From: Kibdelosporangium philippinense
Lineage (GTDB): Bacteria; Actinomycetota; Actinomycetes; Mycobacteriales; Pseudonocardiaceae
Assembly (NCBI RefSeq): GCF_021390435.2
Contig: NZ_JAJVCN010000005.1
Coordinates: 248,001 to 312,000, forward strand
DNA length: 64,000 nucleotides
Direction of reading: 5' to 3'
Shown: positions 23,746-32,447 of the stretch, one piece after another
How positions within the stretch are numbered: position 1 is the stretch's first letter
Layout of the letters: every line of letters begins with the position of its first letter
The notes under the pieces: model-generated
What the model saw: the letters and a program-made list of their open reading frames with translations, nothing else
The model's database searches: none
What the model was told of the DNA's origin: nothing
Position numbers and translations under genes: made by a program

Positions 23746-26744
23746 GGCCCCTGACGCTGAAGTTCCGCGGACTGCGCTCCTATCGGGCCGAGCAAGAGAT
23801 CGACTTCAGGAATGTGAGCCTGATGGCGATCGTGGGCGACACAGGCGCCGGCAAGTCCTCGCTTCTGGAAGCCCTGTGCTTCGCGCTGTACGGCGGGTGC
23901 ACCTGGGATGCCCGCAGCGGCAAGGGGCTCATCGCCGACGGAGGCGACGGCACCCTGCGCGTGGAGTTGACCTTCCAGGCGAAGGGCAAGACCTGGCGGG
24001 TCACCAGGACCACTTCCGCGAGTGGCTATCCGCCGTCGACCCATCGCTTGACCTGCTTGGACGACGGCACCGAGGTTGACAACTCTCGCGCGGTCGACAG
24101 CGCGATCCGTGGCCTTGTCGGGCTGGACTACACCGCGTTCCTCAAAGCGGTCGTCCTGCCGCAAGGGCGATTCCAGGAACTGCTCCAGACACCCGAGGCG
24201 AACCGCACCGCCATCCTCAAGACCGCACTCAGACTTGATCACATCACGGATGTCCGGAACCAGGCCAAAGCCCTGTATGAGCGGCTGAACCCGCTGTTGA
24301 CCAAGCTGGTCGTGCGCCGCGCTGGTCTGCTGCCCGATCCCGAGGAGGCACTCCGCGACGCACTCCACCGACTGTCCGAGACCAAGGCAGAGAACGGCAG
24401 GCTCGAAACCGTCAAGACCGCTGTCACCGAAGCGCAGAAAACACATGATGACGCGGCTCGCCGTGGGCAGGAATGCCGATCGGCCGCGCGACAGTTGACG
24501 ACAAGGATCCCGCCCGACACTGAACACCGGTATCAGCAGCTGATCGAGTTCGATGCCGCACTCAAGCACCAACTCTCCACCATAGAAGGAGAATTGAGTG
24601 ACGCCGAGGCGCGCGAAGAAGAACTTGGGGCGGTTCTCGATGGCGCGGACGCCGACGGTACGGGTGTCGCTGCCGTCGCGTCCACGCTGGCGACGTTGAA
24701 GTCACTGCTCGACCAACTTCCCGCTATCGAGGAAGACCAGCGCCAGCTCGATAGTGAGGACGCGGCCATCCAGGCCGAACGCGCAGACCTCCAGGCGCGC
24801 AAGGATGCGCATGTCGAGATTGTCCGCGAGGCCGAACAAGCTCAAACCCATGCCGACGAGATGGACGCGGCCCACGCGGCTGCGGCGAACGCGCTTGGTC
24901 GGTACCGCGTGCTGCTCACCGACGCCCGGAACGCCTCCACAGCAGTCGATACCGCAACCGTCGAGGTTGAGAAAGCGCGGCAAGCAGCACGAGAGCACGA
25001 AGAAGCTGTCGACAAGGCGACGAACGCTTCCTCCCAAGCAGACACGGAAGCCGAGGCGGCCGAGGAACAAGTCGAGGCCGCGTCCCGGACGAACGCCGCC
25101 GCCCACGCGGCGGAGCACAGTGGCCCAGGCGATCCGTGCCCGGTCTGCGTGCGCCCGTTGCCCGACGGCTTCGCCCCGCCTGCCGTCGCCGACGTCGCTC
25201 GGGTGAAGGCACTTCGAACTCGCGCCAACAAGCGCGCCCGAGCACTGGCAGACGAACTCGCCGCCGCCGTCGAGTCCAACAACACTGCCAAGGCCACTCT
25301 CCAGGGCGCCCTCGGCAAGGTCAGCGAAGCGATCAGCCAGCGCGACACCGCACTCGAGTTGGTGCACGCCGAACTCGGGAAGGTCGATTTTGGCCAGGAC
25401 GACGAAACTCTGCTCACCGACGCGCAGTTCACAGCTCGCCAGGCCGCCGACGCCAAGCAGACGGCAGTGGACGCCGCCAAAGTCGCCCAGGACGCCGCAA
25501 CCCGTGACATCACCGAGATTCGGCGCGACGAAGCCGCGCTGATCAAGCGCGAGAAGGCGCTCGCCAAGTCTCGGTCAGCCCTCAAACGGCGGCAAGGCAA
25601 GATGGCCGAATCCCACGACACGCTCCCGACGGCGTACCAGATCTCCGGCGACCTGAACACCGCCGCGATCCAACGCGCCATGGACCAGGCGCAGCGTCGT
25701 CAGGGTGAGTTGGCGGAGGTGACCACCCAGCTCAAGTCCGCACAGGCACAGGCTAAACGGTTGCGCGACAACAAGAACGGAGTGATCAAGGACATCCAGT
25801 CTCGGGTCGAACAACCCGCAGAACAGTTGAGCAGGACCATCCAAGCCGTGGCGGACACCGCTGCGGCCATTCCCTGGCTCAGCGAACCTCCCGCGATACC
25901 CGCGCGCCCAGAACCGTTCTCGATACTCACGGATGCGCAGTGGGGCAAGGAGACCCTCAACCGCGTTGACGAGATCATCCGGCTGTCTCGCGACGCGGCG
26001 TCGGCGCAGGATGACGTCGCTGCGGGCGCGGCAACCGCCATCACGGAAGCGCTCTCCCGCGCCGGAGTCGCCACGATCGACGAGCTAACGGAACTCTTTA
26101 TCGCAGCCAAAGCGAAGGCCAAGGTAGCCGAACGGGATCGAGACAAGGCGCAAGCTGATCTCCCGATCTGCGCCGAACTGGATCGTCGCATTTCGGTTGC
26201 CCAGCCGACGGTCGACAGCTTGCGTGAGCTCAGCAGCCTTCTCGCTGACGGCAAGTTCCTGGCCGCTGTCGTCAAACGCCGGCAAAGGGCGCTGCTGGGC
26301 ATTGCGTCGGAACTGTTCCTGTCCATGACCGAAGACCGGTTCGCCTTCTCCGACGACTTCCGCATCGTCGACGGCCACACCGGGCAACCACGCGACGTCA
26401 AGACCCTCTCGGGCGGCGAGACCTTCCTGGCAAGCCTGGCCCTGGCGTTGGCGCTGGTGGAACTTACCTCTCGGGGCGGCGGTCGCGTCGAGGCGTTGTT
26501 CCTCGACGAGGGATTCGGCTCGCTGGACACCAACGTCCTGGGCGAAGCGCTCGAAGCGCTCACCCGCCAGGCCATGGGCGGTCGGCTGGTCGCGGTGATC
26601 AGCCACATGCGGGCCGTGGCCGAGAACTTTGACAACGTCCTCATGGTCACCCGGACCCTGAGCGGCAGCGAGGCCCACTGGGCGAGCCCTGCGGAGCGAG
26701 ACCAACTGGTCACCGACGAACTGGCGGCTGGGCTGCTCACGTAG
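23742..26744 (+). CDS. sbcC: SbcC/Rad50-family SMC-like ATPase
   Basis: 1000 aa from the ATG at 23742. Walker A is GDTGAGKSS near residue 35. Two long coiled-coil arms flank a zinc hook CPVC (Cys466/Cys469) almost at the centre. The signature is LSGGETF (about 889), and Walker B with D-loop is LFLDEGFGSLD. It tethers DNA ends and gates the SbcD nuclease. Length and motif order are those of a complete SbcC. Last gene of the operon; an imperfect hairpin follows 26 bases after the stop. Confidence 0.94.
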   Translation: MRPLTLKFRGLRSYRAEQEIDFRNVSLMAIVGDTGAGKSSLLEALCFALYGGCTWDARSGKGLIADGGDGTLRVELTFQAKGKTWRVTRTTSASGYPPSTHRLTCLDDGTEVDNSRAVDSAIRGLVGLDYTAFLKAVVLPQGRFQELLQTPEANRTAILKTALRLDHITDVRNQAKALYERLNPLLTKLVVRRAGLLPDPEEALRDALHRLSETKAENGRLETVKTAVTEAQKTHDDAARRGQECRSAARQLTTRIPPDTEHRYQQLIEFDAALKHQLSTIEGELSDAEAREEELGAVLDGADADGTGVAAVASTLATLKSLLDQLPAIEEDQRQLDSEDAAIQAERADLQARKDAHVEIVREAEQAQTHADEMDAAHAAAANALGRYRVLLTDARNASTAVDTATVEVEKARQAAREHEEAVDKATNASSQADTEAEAAEEQVEAASRTNAAAHAAEHSGPGDPCPVCVRPLPDGFAPPAVADVARVKALRTRANKRARALADELAAAVESNNTAKATLQGALGKVSEAISQRDTALELVHAELGKVDFGQDDETLLTDAQFTARQAADAKQTAVDAAKVAQDAATRDITEIRRDEAALIKREKALAKSRSALKRRQGKMAESHDTLPTAYQISGDLNTAAIQRAMDQAQRRQGELAEVTTQLKSAQAQAKRLRDNKNGVIKDIQSRVEQPAEQLSRTIQAVADTAAAIPWLSEPPAIPARPEPFSILTDAQWGKETLNRVDEIIRLSRDAASAQDDVAAGAATAITEALSRAGVATIDELTELFIAAKAKAKVAERDRDKAQADLPICAELDRRISVAQPTVDSLRELSSLLADGKFLAAVVKRRQRALLGIASELFLSMTEDRFAFSDDFRIVDGHTGQPRDVKTLSGGETFLASLALALALVELTSRGGGRVEALFLDEGFGSLDTNVLGEALEALTRQAMGGRLVAVISHMRAVAENFDNVLMVTRTLSGSEAHWASPAERDQLVTDELAAGLLT

Positions 26745-26770
26745 CTCGCGTACCGACGCAACGTGTGCAG

Positions 26771-26800
26771 CACAGAGTCCACCGTTCGGCGGAGTCTGTG
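26771..26800 (+). terminator. Hairpin after sbcC
   Basis: CACAGAGTCCACC GTTC GGCGGAGTCTGTG pairs at 11 of 13 positions with a 4-base loop. There is no U tract, as is common in high-GC actinomycetes. Likely end of the six-gene transcript. Confidence 0.55.
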
Positions 26801-27030
26801 AGCCGGGCAGAACGGATGGACTGTATTGGTCGGGCCCCTGGTGTCAACTTGCGACCCACTGAGAACCACCTTCGGTGACCTGTGTCACATCCAGTCCGAC
26901 GGCCGTGGCTACATCTGCCGACTGTTCTGGTGGAGCAGCATCGAGCATTGCTCAAACGGGGTCACGCGGCTGTCCTCGACACAAGCGCCAACGCCATCGG
27001 GCTCGCTCCGCGAGAAGGACAGCTTGTGCT
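26801..27030. other. Gene-free stretch
   Basis: With the hairpin region this gap is about 290 bases between sbcC and the convergent small gene. I see no start signals, repeats or RNA-like structures in it. Confidence 0.4.
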
Positions 27031-27378
27031 TCACAGAACGTGATCGAATGAGTGATGTCCAGGGTGGCCGATGATCAGCGTGCACGGCTCTGAGTGTTCA
27101 TCGCCCGAGACAGCATAGGCTGGACAAGGCGGGTGGATTGCCAGCTCTCGGTTGCCGAGGTCATCCCAACGGAGCCACCAGGCGTCATCGCCGTCCTGCT
27201 GGCCAAGGGCACAGTGTCGGTCGACGTGACCGGCCTCAAGCTCGCAGTGCAGCTCCCACCTCATCTGGTGAGCCACGTCCGGTAGCGCCTCCAAGCGTCG
27301 ATACTCACTGTCCGTGAGAGTCGCGCTGGCGGGACATACCGGTCCATGAGCGGTCGCTGGACGTGCACCCCGATTCAT
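27031..27378 (-). CDS. Small Cys/His-rich hypothetical protein
   Basis: 115 aa. It has the pattern of a recurrent actinobacterial small protein: HCELEAGHVDRHCALGQQDG, WWLRWDD, then HPPCPA and CTLIIGHPGHHSF. The spaced Cys and His residues suggest metal binding. The start at 27378 is taken from the frame, with no strong ribosome site. It is divergent from alaS and unrelated to it as far as can be seen. Function unknown. Confidence 0.6.
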   Translation of the reverse strand: MNRGARPATAHGPVCPASATLTDSEYRRLEALPDVAHQMRWELHCELEAGHVDRHCALGQQDGDDAWWLRWDDLGNRELAIHPPCPAYAVSGDEHSEPCTLIIGHPGHHSFDHVL

Positions 27379-27590
27379 GTTGGACTACGCTCAGTGATGT
27401 TTGCGCCGCACATGGAGCGGCTGGGGGTACGACCTGCTCAGCGAGGCGCTGACCTTGCGGATGGTCACCTGCTGAAAGTGGCTAGGTCATCGCGCCTACC
27501 ATAGGTGGGACCACGACACACCAGCTGCACAGGGGGCTCGGTGTGACGTGTAGTCCGTGTCCCGACGATCGATCCCATTGGAAGGCTCTC

Positions 27591-30263
27591 ATGCAGTCGG
27601 CAGAGATCAGTAGCCGTGCGTTTCGCTTCTTCGAGCAGCGTGGACACACTGCCGTCCCATCGGCGTCGCTGATCGCAGATGACCCTACGCTGCTGCTGAT
27701 CAACGCAGGCATGGCGCCCTTCAAGCCGTACTTCCTCGGTGAGGCTCCGCCACCTTGGCCTCGCGCCGCCAGCGTGCAGAAGTGTGTGCGCACGGTCGAC
27801 ATCGAGGAGGTCGGCAAGACCACCCGTCACGGCTCGTTCTTCCAGATGTTCGGCAACTTCTCCTTCGGCGACTACTTCAAGGAGAAGGCGATCCCCTGGG
27901 CCTGGGAGTTCCTAACCCGGCCGGTGGCCGACGGCGGCCTGGGTCTGCCTGAGTCCAAGCTGTGGGTGACGGTCTACACCGATGACGACGAGGCCGAGCA
28001 CATCTGGCGTACCGATGTCGGCGTGTCGCCCGACCGCATCCAGCGGCTCGGCATGGTGGACAACTACTGGTCGATGGGTGTCCCCGGTCCGTGCGGGCCA
28101 TGCTCGGAAATCTGCATTGACCGCGGCCCGGAGTTCGGTCCCGAAGGCGGCCCGGACACCAACGGTGAGCGCTACCTGGAGATCTGGAACCTGGTGTTCA
28201 TGCAGAACATCCGGGGTGAGGGGCCGGCCAAAGAGGGCTATCCGATCGTCGGTGAGCTGCCCGCCAAGAATATCGACACCGGCCTTGGCCTGGCCCGTGT
28301 AGCGGCCGTGCTCCAGGGCGTGAAGACGATCTTCGAGATCGACACGACCGGTCGGATCCTCGATCTGGCGGCGGAGTTGAGCGGTACCAAGTATGGCCAG
28401 AACTCGAAGGATGACATCCCGCTTCGGGTAGTTGCTGATCACATCCTGGCCAGCGTGATGCTCATCGGTGACGGCGTGACGCCATCCAATGAGGGACGCG
28501 GTTACATCCTGCGTCGCATTCTTCGCCGAGCTGTACGCATGATGCGGCTGCTGGGAGCACAGGAACCGGTGGTACACGAGTTGACGACGCGCACCATCGA
28601 CGTGATGAGCCCGACCTACCCCGAGTTGGCTAAGGAGCAGGACCGGATCCACGGGACCGCCGTGGGTGAGGAGTCGGCGTTCTTGCAGACGTTGAAGTCC
28701 GGTACCGCGATCTTCGACCTCGCCGCCAAGGAGGTCCGCACAAGCAGCAGCTTGATCCTCCCAGGTGACAAGGCATTCCAACTTCATGACACATACGGAT
28801 TCCCCATCGACCTCACCCTGGAGATGGCCGAGGAGCAGGGCCTGTCGGTGGATGAGGAAGGCTTCCGCCGTTTGATGGCCGAGCAGCGCGCTCGGGCTAA
28901 GGCTGATGCCGCGGCGCGCAAGACCGGCGGGCACGGCGACAAGACTGTGTATCGTGACCTGCTCCAACTCGGTGCTACCGAGTTCACCGGTTACGACCAG
29001 TTGGAGAGCGAAGCTACTGTACGGGGGCTGATCCGGGAGGGTGAGCGCATCCCCGCGGCCAGCGAGGGCGACATAGTCGAAGTCGTTCTTGACCGCACCC
29101 CGCTCTATGCCGAGTCTGGTGGGCAGGAGAGCGACGCGGGGACCATCGTCGCCGATGGCCTTGAGCTTGAAGTGCTGGACGTGCAGAAGGTGGCTCGCAA
29201 GCTGTGGGTTCACCAGGTCCGGGTGCGACGCGGCGAGTTGACCGAGGGGCAGGAGGTACTGGCCAAGGTTGACCCGGAATGGCGGCTGGGAGCGCGCCAG
29301 GCCCACTCGGGCACGCATGTCGTGCATGCCGCCCTGCGGCAGGTGCTCGGGCCGAATGCGTTGCAGGCCGGCTCGTACAACAAGCCTGGCTACCTGCGTT
29401 TGGACTTCTCCTGGACCGGCGGCCTGTCGTTGGAGACCCGCAGTGAGATTGAGGAGGTCTCTAACATCGCGATTCGGCAGGATCTACCGGTTCGCGCGGT
29501 TTACACGTCGTTGCCCGAAGCGCGGGAGATGGGCGCCATTGCACTGTTTGGCGAGACCTACGACGAAGAAGTGCGAGTAATCGAGATCGGCGGGCCCTGG
29601 TCTCGCGAGCTGTGCGGTGGCACGCATGTCGAGCGCTCCTCGCAGATCAATGAGCTCATTCTGATCGGCGAGTCGTCCGTGGGCTCGGGATTGCGACGGA
29701 TCGAGGGATACGTCGGCCTGGAGGCGTACCGTTTCCTCGCCAAGGAACGTGCCCTGGCGATGAAAATCTCGGACCTGCTTCAAGTGCCGATCAGCGAGGC
29801 CAGCGAACGAGTCTCGGCGCTGCTCAAGCAACTTCGCGATGCTGAGAAGGAAGTGACGCAGCTTCGGGCGGCCCAGCTCAAGCGGCTGGCTGGCGAATTC
29901 GTGAACGACGTGATGGATGTGCAGGGCGTTTCCGTGGTCGCTCGACACCTGTCAGAGCCCGCGAACAACGACGAGTTGCGCAAGTTCGTGATCGACATTC
30001 GAGACCGGCTGGGCGATCGGCCAGCCGCGGTGACGGTGACCACCCTGTCCAACGACAAGCCGATCGTCGTGTCCGCGGTCAACGACAAAGGCAGGGAACG
30101 CGGGCTCAAGGCAGGAGACCTCGTCCGGGTGGCGGCCAAGGTCCTCAAGGGCGGTGGCGGCGGCAAGCCGGACATTGCCCAAGGGGGCGGGACCGACCCG
30201 CTGGCGACAGTCGATGCCTTGCGAGAGGTCACGCGAGTGATCGGCGAGGCTGTCCGTCCGTGA
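27591..30263 (+). CDS. alaS: Alanyl-tRNA synthetase
   Basis: 890 aa, the full family length. The start at ATG 27591 has TTGGAAGG upstream and gives the usual AEISSRAFRFFEQRGHT beginning; the frame from 27543 adds a non-homologous leader. The class II core includes RTVDIEEVGKTTRHGSFF and the motif 3 region (GLGLARVAAVLQG). The editing domain keeps HSGTH (HxxxH) and LCGGTHVE (CxxxH), so mischarged tRNA can be cleared. The C-Ala domain ends with the GGGGGKPDIAQGGG signature. The usual actinobacterial neighbours (ruvX, mltG, aroE) are absent, so this may be an additional copy. Confidence 0.95.
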   Translation: MQSAEISSRAFRFFEQRGHTAVPSASLIADDPTLLLINAGMAPFKPYFLGEAPPPWPRAASVQKCVRTVDIEEVGKTTRHGSFFQMFGNFSFGDYFKEKAIPWAWEFLTRPVADGGLGLPESKLWVTVYTDDDEAEHIWRTDVGVSPDRIQRLGMVDNYWSMGVPGPCGPCSEICIDRGPEFGPEGGPDTNGERYLEIWNLVFMQNIRGEGPAKEGYPIVGELPAKNIDTGLGLARVAAVLQGVKTIFEIDTTGRILDLAAELSGTKYGQNSKDDIPLRVVADHILASVMLIGDGVTPSNEGRGYILRRILRRAVRMMRLLGAQEPVVHELTTRTIDVMSPTYPELAKEQDRIHGTAVGEESAFLQTLKSGTAIFDLAAKEVRTSSSLILPGDKAFQLHDTYGFPIDLTLEMAEEQGLSVDEEGFRRLMAEQRARAKADAAARKTGGHGDKTVYRDLLQLGATEFTGYDQLESEATVRGLIREGERIPAASEGDIVEVVLDRTPLYAESGGQESDAGTIVADGLELEVLDVQKVARKLWVHQVRVRRGELTEGQEVLAKVDPEWRLGARQAHSGTHVVHAALRQVLGPNALQAGSYNKPGYLRLDFSWTGGLSLETRSEIEEVSNIAIRQDLPVRAVYTSLPEAREMGAIALFGETYDEEVRVIEIGGPWSRELCGGTHVERSSQINELILIGESSVGSGLRRIEGYVGLEAYRFLAKERALAMKISDLLQVPISEASERVSALLKQLRDAEKEVTQLRAAQLKRLAGEFVNDVMDVQGVSVVARHLSEPANNDELRKFVIDIRDRLGDRPAAVTVTTLSNDKPIVVSAVNDKGRERGLKAGDLVRVAAKVLKGGGGGKPDIAQGGGTDPLATVDALREVTRVIGEAVRP

Positions 30264-30332
30264 CAGGCTTGGGCGTTCACTGACCGTGTAGGCGGCAGGA
30301 CTCAATCGCTGTCCGCGTGAATCGAAGAACGC

Positions 30333-30375
30333 GAGGTCGGTCCCGGCGCACCGCAAGGTCGCAGGGACCGACCTC
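30333..30375. terminator. Bidirectional terminator between alaS and the convergent operon
   Basis: GAGGTCGGTCCC (30333-30344) and GGGACCGACCTC (30364-30375) form a perfect 12-bp stem with a 19-base loop. A second small dyad (CTCCGA TG TCGGAG) follows at once. Being a dyad, it can serve both alaS and the minus-strand operon that ends at 30419. Confidence 0.75.
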
Positions 30376-30418
30376 TCCGATGTCGGAGGCTAGTTCCCGG
30401 TACTAGCCGCGCTGTTTG

Positions 30419-30952
30419 TCAAACCGCGGATTCCCTGCCGAGGGCTGCCGTGGCCAGCAGGGGCCGCAAGAGGATCCGCTCCCGAGCGAGGCGTGCTCCG
30501 CCGCCAAGGTCACGGTCAAGGACGCAGATCGCCGTGGCGACCTGGGCGCCGAGCCGCCGAAGAACAGCGGCGGCGCGAAGCACCTGGGAACCCGACCGGA
30601 CTACATCGTCGACCAGCACGACTCGCCTCCCTCCGACTGGGTGCCCTTCAACCTGTCGGAAGGTGCCGTAGGACTTGCGTGCCCGGCGCAGGAAGGCCGC
30701 AGGAACGCCAGATGCCGCTGACAGAGCAACAGCTAAGGGGATACCGCCCAGCTCCACGCCAACCAGCGCATCGGTGTCGGGCGGCACGTGCTGGACCAGC
30801 TCCGCGGCTACATCCCGCAGGAGGGCGGGATCGGCGGCAAGCAGGTACTCGTCGAAGTACTCGTCGATCACCTGTCCTGTGGGTAGATGGAACGCGCCGC
30901 GCTGGCAGGCCGCGCTTCGAATGCGGGCGACCAAGCTGGCGGGAACTGTCAT
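30419..30952 (-). CDS. Orotate-phosphoribosyltransferase-like PRTase
   Basis: 177 aa. The PRPP-binding motif is RRVVLVDDVVRSGSQVL. Upstream lie LVGVELGGIPLAVALS (PPi loop) and FLRRARKSYGTFRQVEG with the catalytic-loop Lys typical of the PyrE type. It should transfer ribose-5-phosphate from PRPP to a base or reverse that reaction. The base need not be orotate, given the context. Last gene of a minus-strand operon; its ATG overlaps the LOG-family stop (ATGA). The adjacent LOG protein would release phosphoribose from a nucleotide, which suggests base exchange. Confidence 0.82.
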   Translation of the reverse strand: MTVPASLVARIRSAACQRGAFHLPTGQVIDEYFDEYLLAADPALLRDVAAELVQHVPPDTDALVGVELGGIPLAVALSAASGVPAAFLRRARKSYGTFRQVEGHPVGGRRVVLVDDVVRSGSQVLRAAAVLRRLGAQVATAICVLDRDLGGGARLARERILLRPLLATAALGRESAV

Positions 30953-31548
30953 CGGCGACCTCGTGCGATTACAGAATCGAGATCCCCACGTCTATCTCGA
31001 CTGTCAAGCAGGACCGACAATTCCCGCTCGAACGTGGCAAGGTCTGGAATCTCGCGAAGGAAGCCGAGCGGCCGAGTCGGCGACTCGAACAGCCATCGTT
31101 CCGCCTTGAGGAAGGCCAACAAGCGTAACGCGGTCTCACCTGCGAGCCAGACTGGCACAGCTCGAATGTTGCCGGCGTACCAGAGCGCCGCGGTGAGCTC
31201 GTGGAGCGTGCCTACCCCTCCTCCCATCGCGACCACGAGATCAGTGTTGTCGAGAAACCGATGAAAGCGCTCGCCCATCGTCGATAGTCGGACGGATTCG
31301 GTGACGTAAGGGTTGAACTCACCCCAATCGACATTGGTTAGGGTCACGGCAACCACCTGGCCGTCCCTGGCCGCGGCACCGCGAGCTGCCTGCTCCATCA
31401 ACCCGTTGTAGCCGCCATGCTGCACGACCAAGCCAGCGTCGCCGAGCGCGAGGCCGATTCCGTAGGCGAGTTCCTCCTCTTGGTCCGATGCTGGCACGAC
31501 TCCGCCGAAGAAGGTTGCTGTTCGAGTGCGGTGCGCAGCGTTGGCCAT
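30949..31548 (-). CDS. LOG-family (lysine-decarboxylase-like) nucleoside 5'-monophosphate phosphoribohydrolase
   Basis: 199 aa from the ATG at 31548, which shares one base with the preceding stop (TGATG). The Rossmann-like fold shows TATFFGGVVPASD, HGGYNGLMEQAARGA (GGxxGxM region) and VAMGGGVGTLHEL (equivalent to PGGxGTxxE). LOG proteins split AMP-type nucleotides into free base and ribose 5-phosphate. The second motif has MGGG rather than PGG, so substrate choice may differ. It sits between a nucleotidyltransferase and a PRTase. Confidence 0.8.
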   Translation of the reverse strand: MANAAHRTRTATFFGGVVPASDQEEELAYGIGLALGDAGLVVQHGGYNGLMEQAARGAAARDGQVVAVTLTNVDWGEFNPYVTESVRLSTMGERFHRFLDNTDLVVAMGGGVGTLHELTAALWYAGNIRAVPVWLAGETALRLLAFLKAERWLFESPTRPLGFLREIPDLATFERELSVLLDSRDRRGDLDSVIARGRR

Positions 31549-32417
31549 CACGTCAACTCCAGGTAATAGCGGTAGGCGTCGATCGCGGTTCGCAGGGAGT
31601 CGACCGCCTCCGGGGCGGCCCGCGTGGCGATAGCCAATACGCGTTCCAGAGCGTCCGCGAGGGTCGTGGTGGTTGGGATCGCCGGCGCGGAGATCAGAGC
31701 GGCCAAGTCGCGCAGGCACTCCTTGCCGATCGGCGTCGATCCAACCTCCTCTCGAAGTTGATACCAGCCGTAATACCGGGATGTCGGGGCCAGAGCGGTC
31801 TTGACCAGGTTCTTGGCGGCCGTGTTGAACAGGTACGCCTCGGAGTAGGCGATGAACTCCTGACCGCGGGTGATGCGTTTGCGGATCAGATACCCAACTA
31901 CCAGTGTCTCGATCAACAACTCGGCGCATGACCGAGGCTCAGCGAGGGTACGAGCGACGAAGGGCGCTACACGGGTGTCGGGCTCGTAGGTCGCATCCGC
32001 GTCTCGGACAAAGATCGGTTGTGCCTCGGTGTGCTCATGGACTCTATCGACCTTGCTAGCGGGCACGACGTACAGGTCCATTTGCTGGAGGTGGCCAGCC
32101 CAACCAACCAGATAGACGTAACCCAGCCCTCCCATGTCGCCGACAATCGTGTCACGCCATCCGGGCAGAATCCCGCCTAGATCCGCTGACATCAATGCGT
32201 CGAGGACCGAGATGAACTCCGGAAACGAGCGGTCATCGACGCCGACTACAAAGTCAACGTCCGATAGCCGGTCAGCGGTCCCGGAGGCAAGCGAGCCTCT
32301 TACTAGCAGGTGCGTAACGGCAGGGCTCGCGGTGAATAACTCGGATGCTCGTTCAAGGAGACCGAATTGATCGGGTCGGTTGACTCTGGCGAGTTCGTCC
32401 AATACAGCGTGACTCAC
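31548..32417 (-). CDS. Nucleotidyltransferase (Pol-beta superfamily, aminoglycoside-adenylyltransferase-like)
   Basis: 289 aa. The active-site block is LLVRGSLASGTADRLSDVDFVVG, the GS...DxD signature of Pol-beta-type transferases, followed by a helical C-terminal region. It would move a nucleotide onto a small molecule. Drug inactivation or a biosynthetic adenylylation are both possible; neighbours favour a biosynthetic or self-protection role. There is a 30-base gap from the dioxygenase gene upstream and a one-base overlap with the LOG gene downstream. Confidence 0.8.
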   Translation of the reverse strand: MSHAVLDELARVNRPDQFGLLERASELFTASPAVTHLLVRGSLASGTADRLSDVDFVVGVDDRSFPEFISVLDALMSADLGGILPGWRDTIVGDMGGLGYVYLVGWAGHLQQMDLYVVPASKVDRVHEHTEAQPIFVRDADATYEPDTRVAPFVARTLAEPRSCAELLIETLVVGYLIRKRITRGQEFIAYSEAYLFNTAAKNLVKTALAPTSRYYGWYQLREEVGSTPIGKECLRDLAALISAPAIPTTTTLADALERVLAIATRAAPEAVDSLRTAIDAYRYYLELT

Positions 32418-32447
32418 GGCAAGGCTCCTTCGAGAATGGCTGGGGAG

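Noticed and set aside
17650..26744. Assignment of the operon to a HerA-NurA, Gabija, Hachiman or AddAB system
   Set aside because: No HerA-type hexameric ATPase or OLD/TOPRIM nuclease is present, the helicase has Upf1/Dna2-type motifs, and SbcCD is complete.
27379..27590. alaS leader, considered for a T-box or other riboswitch
   Set aside because: No specifier-loop, T-box sequence or stable alternating hairpins were visible in the 210 bases.
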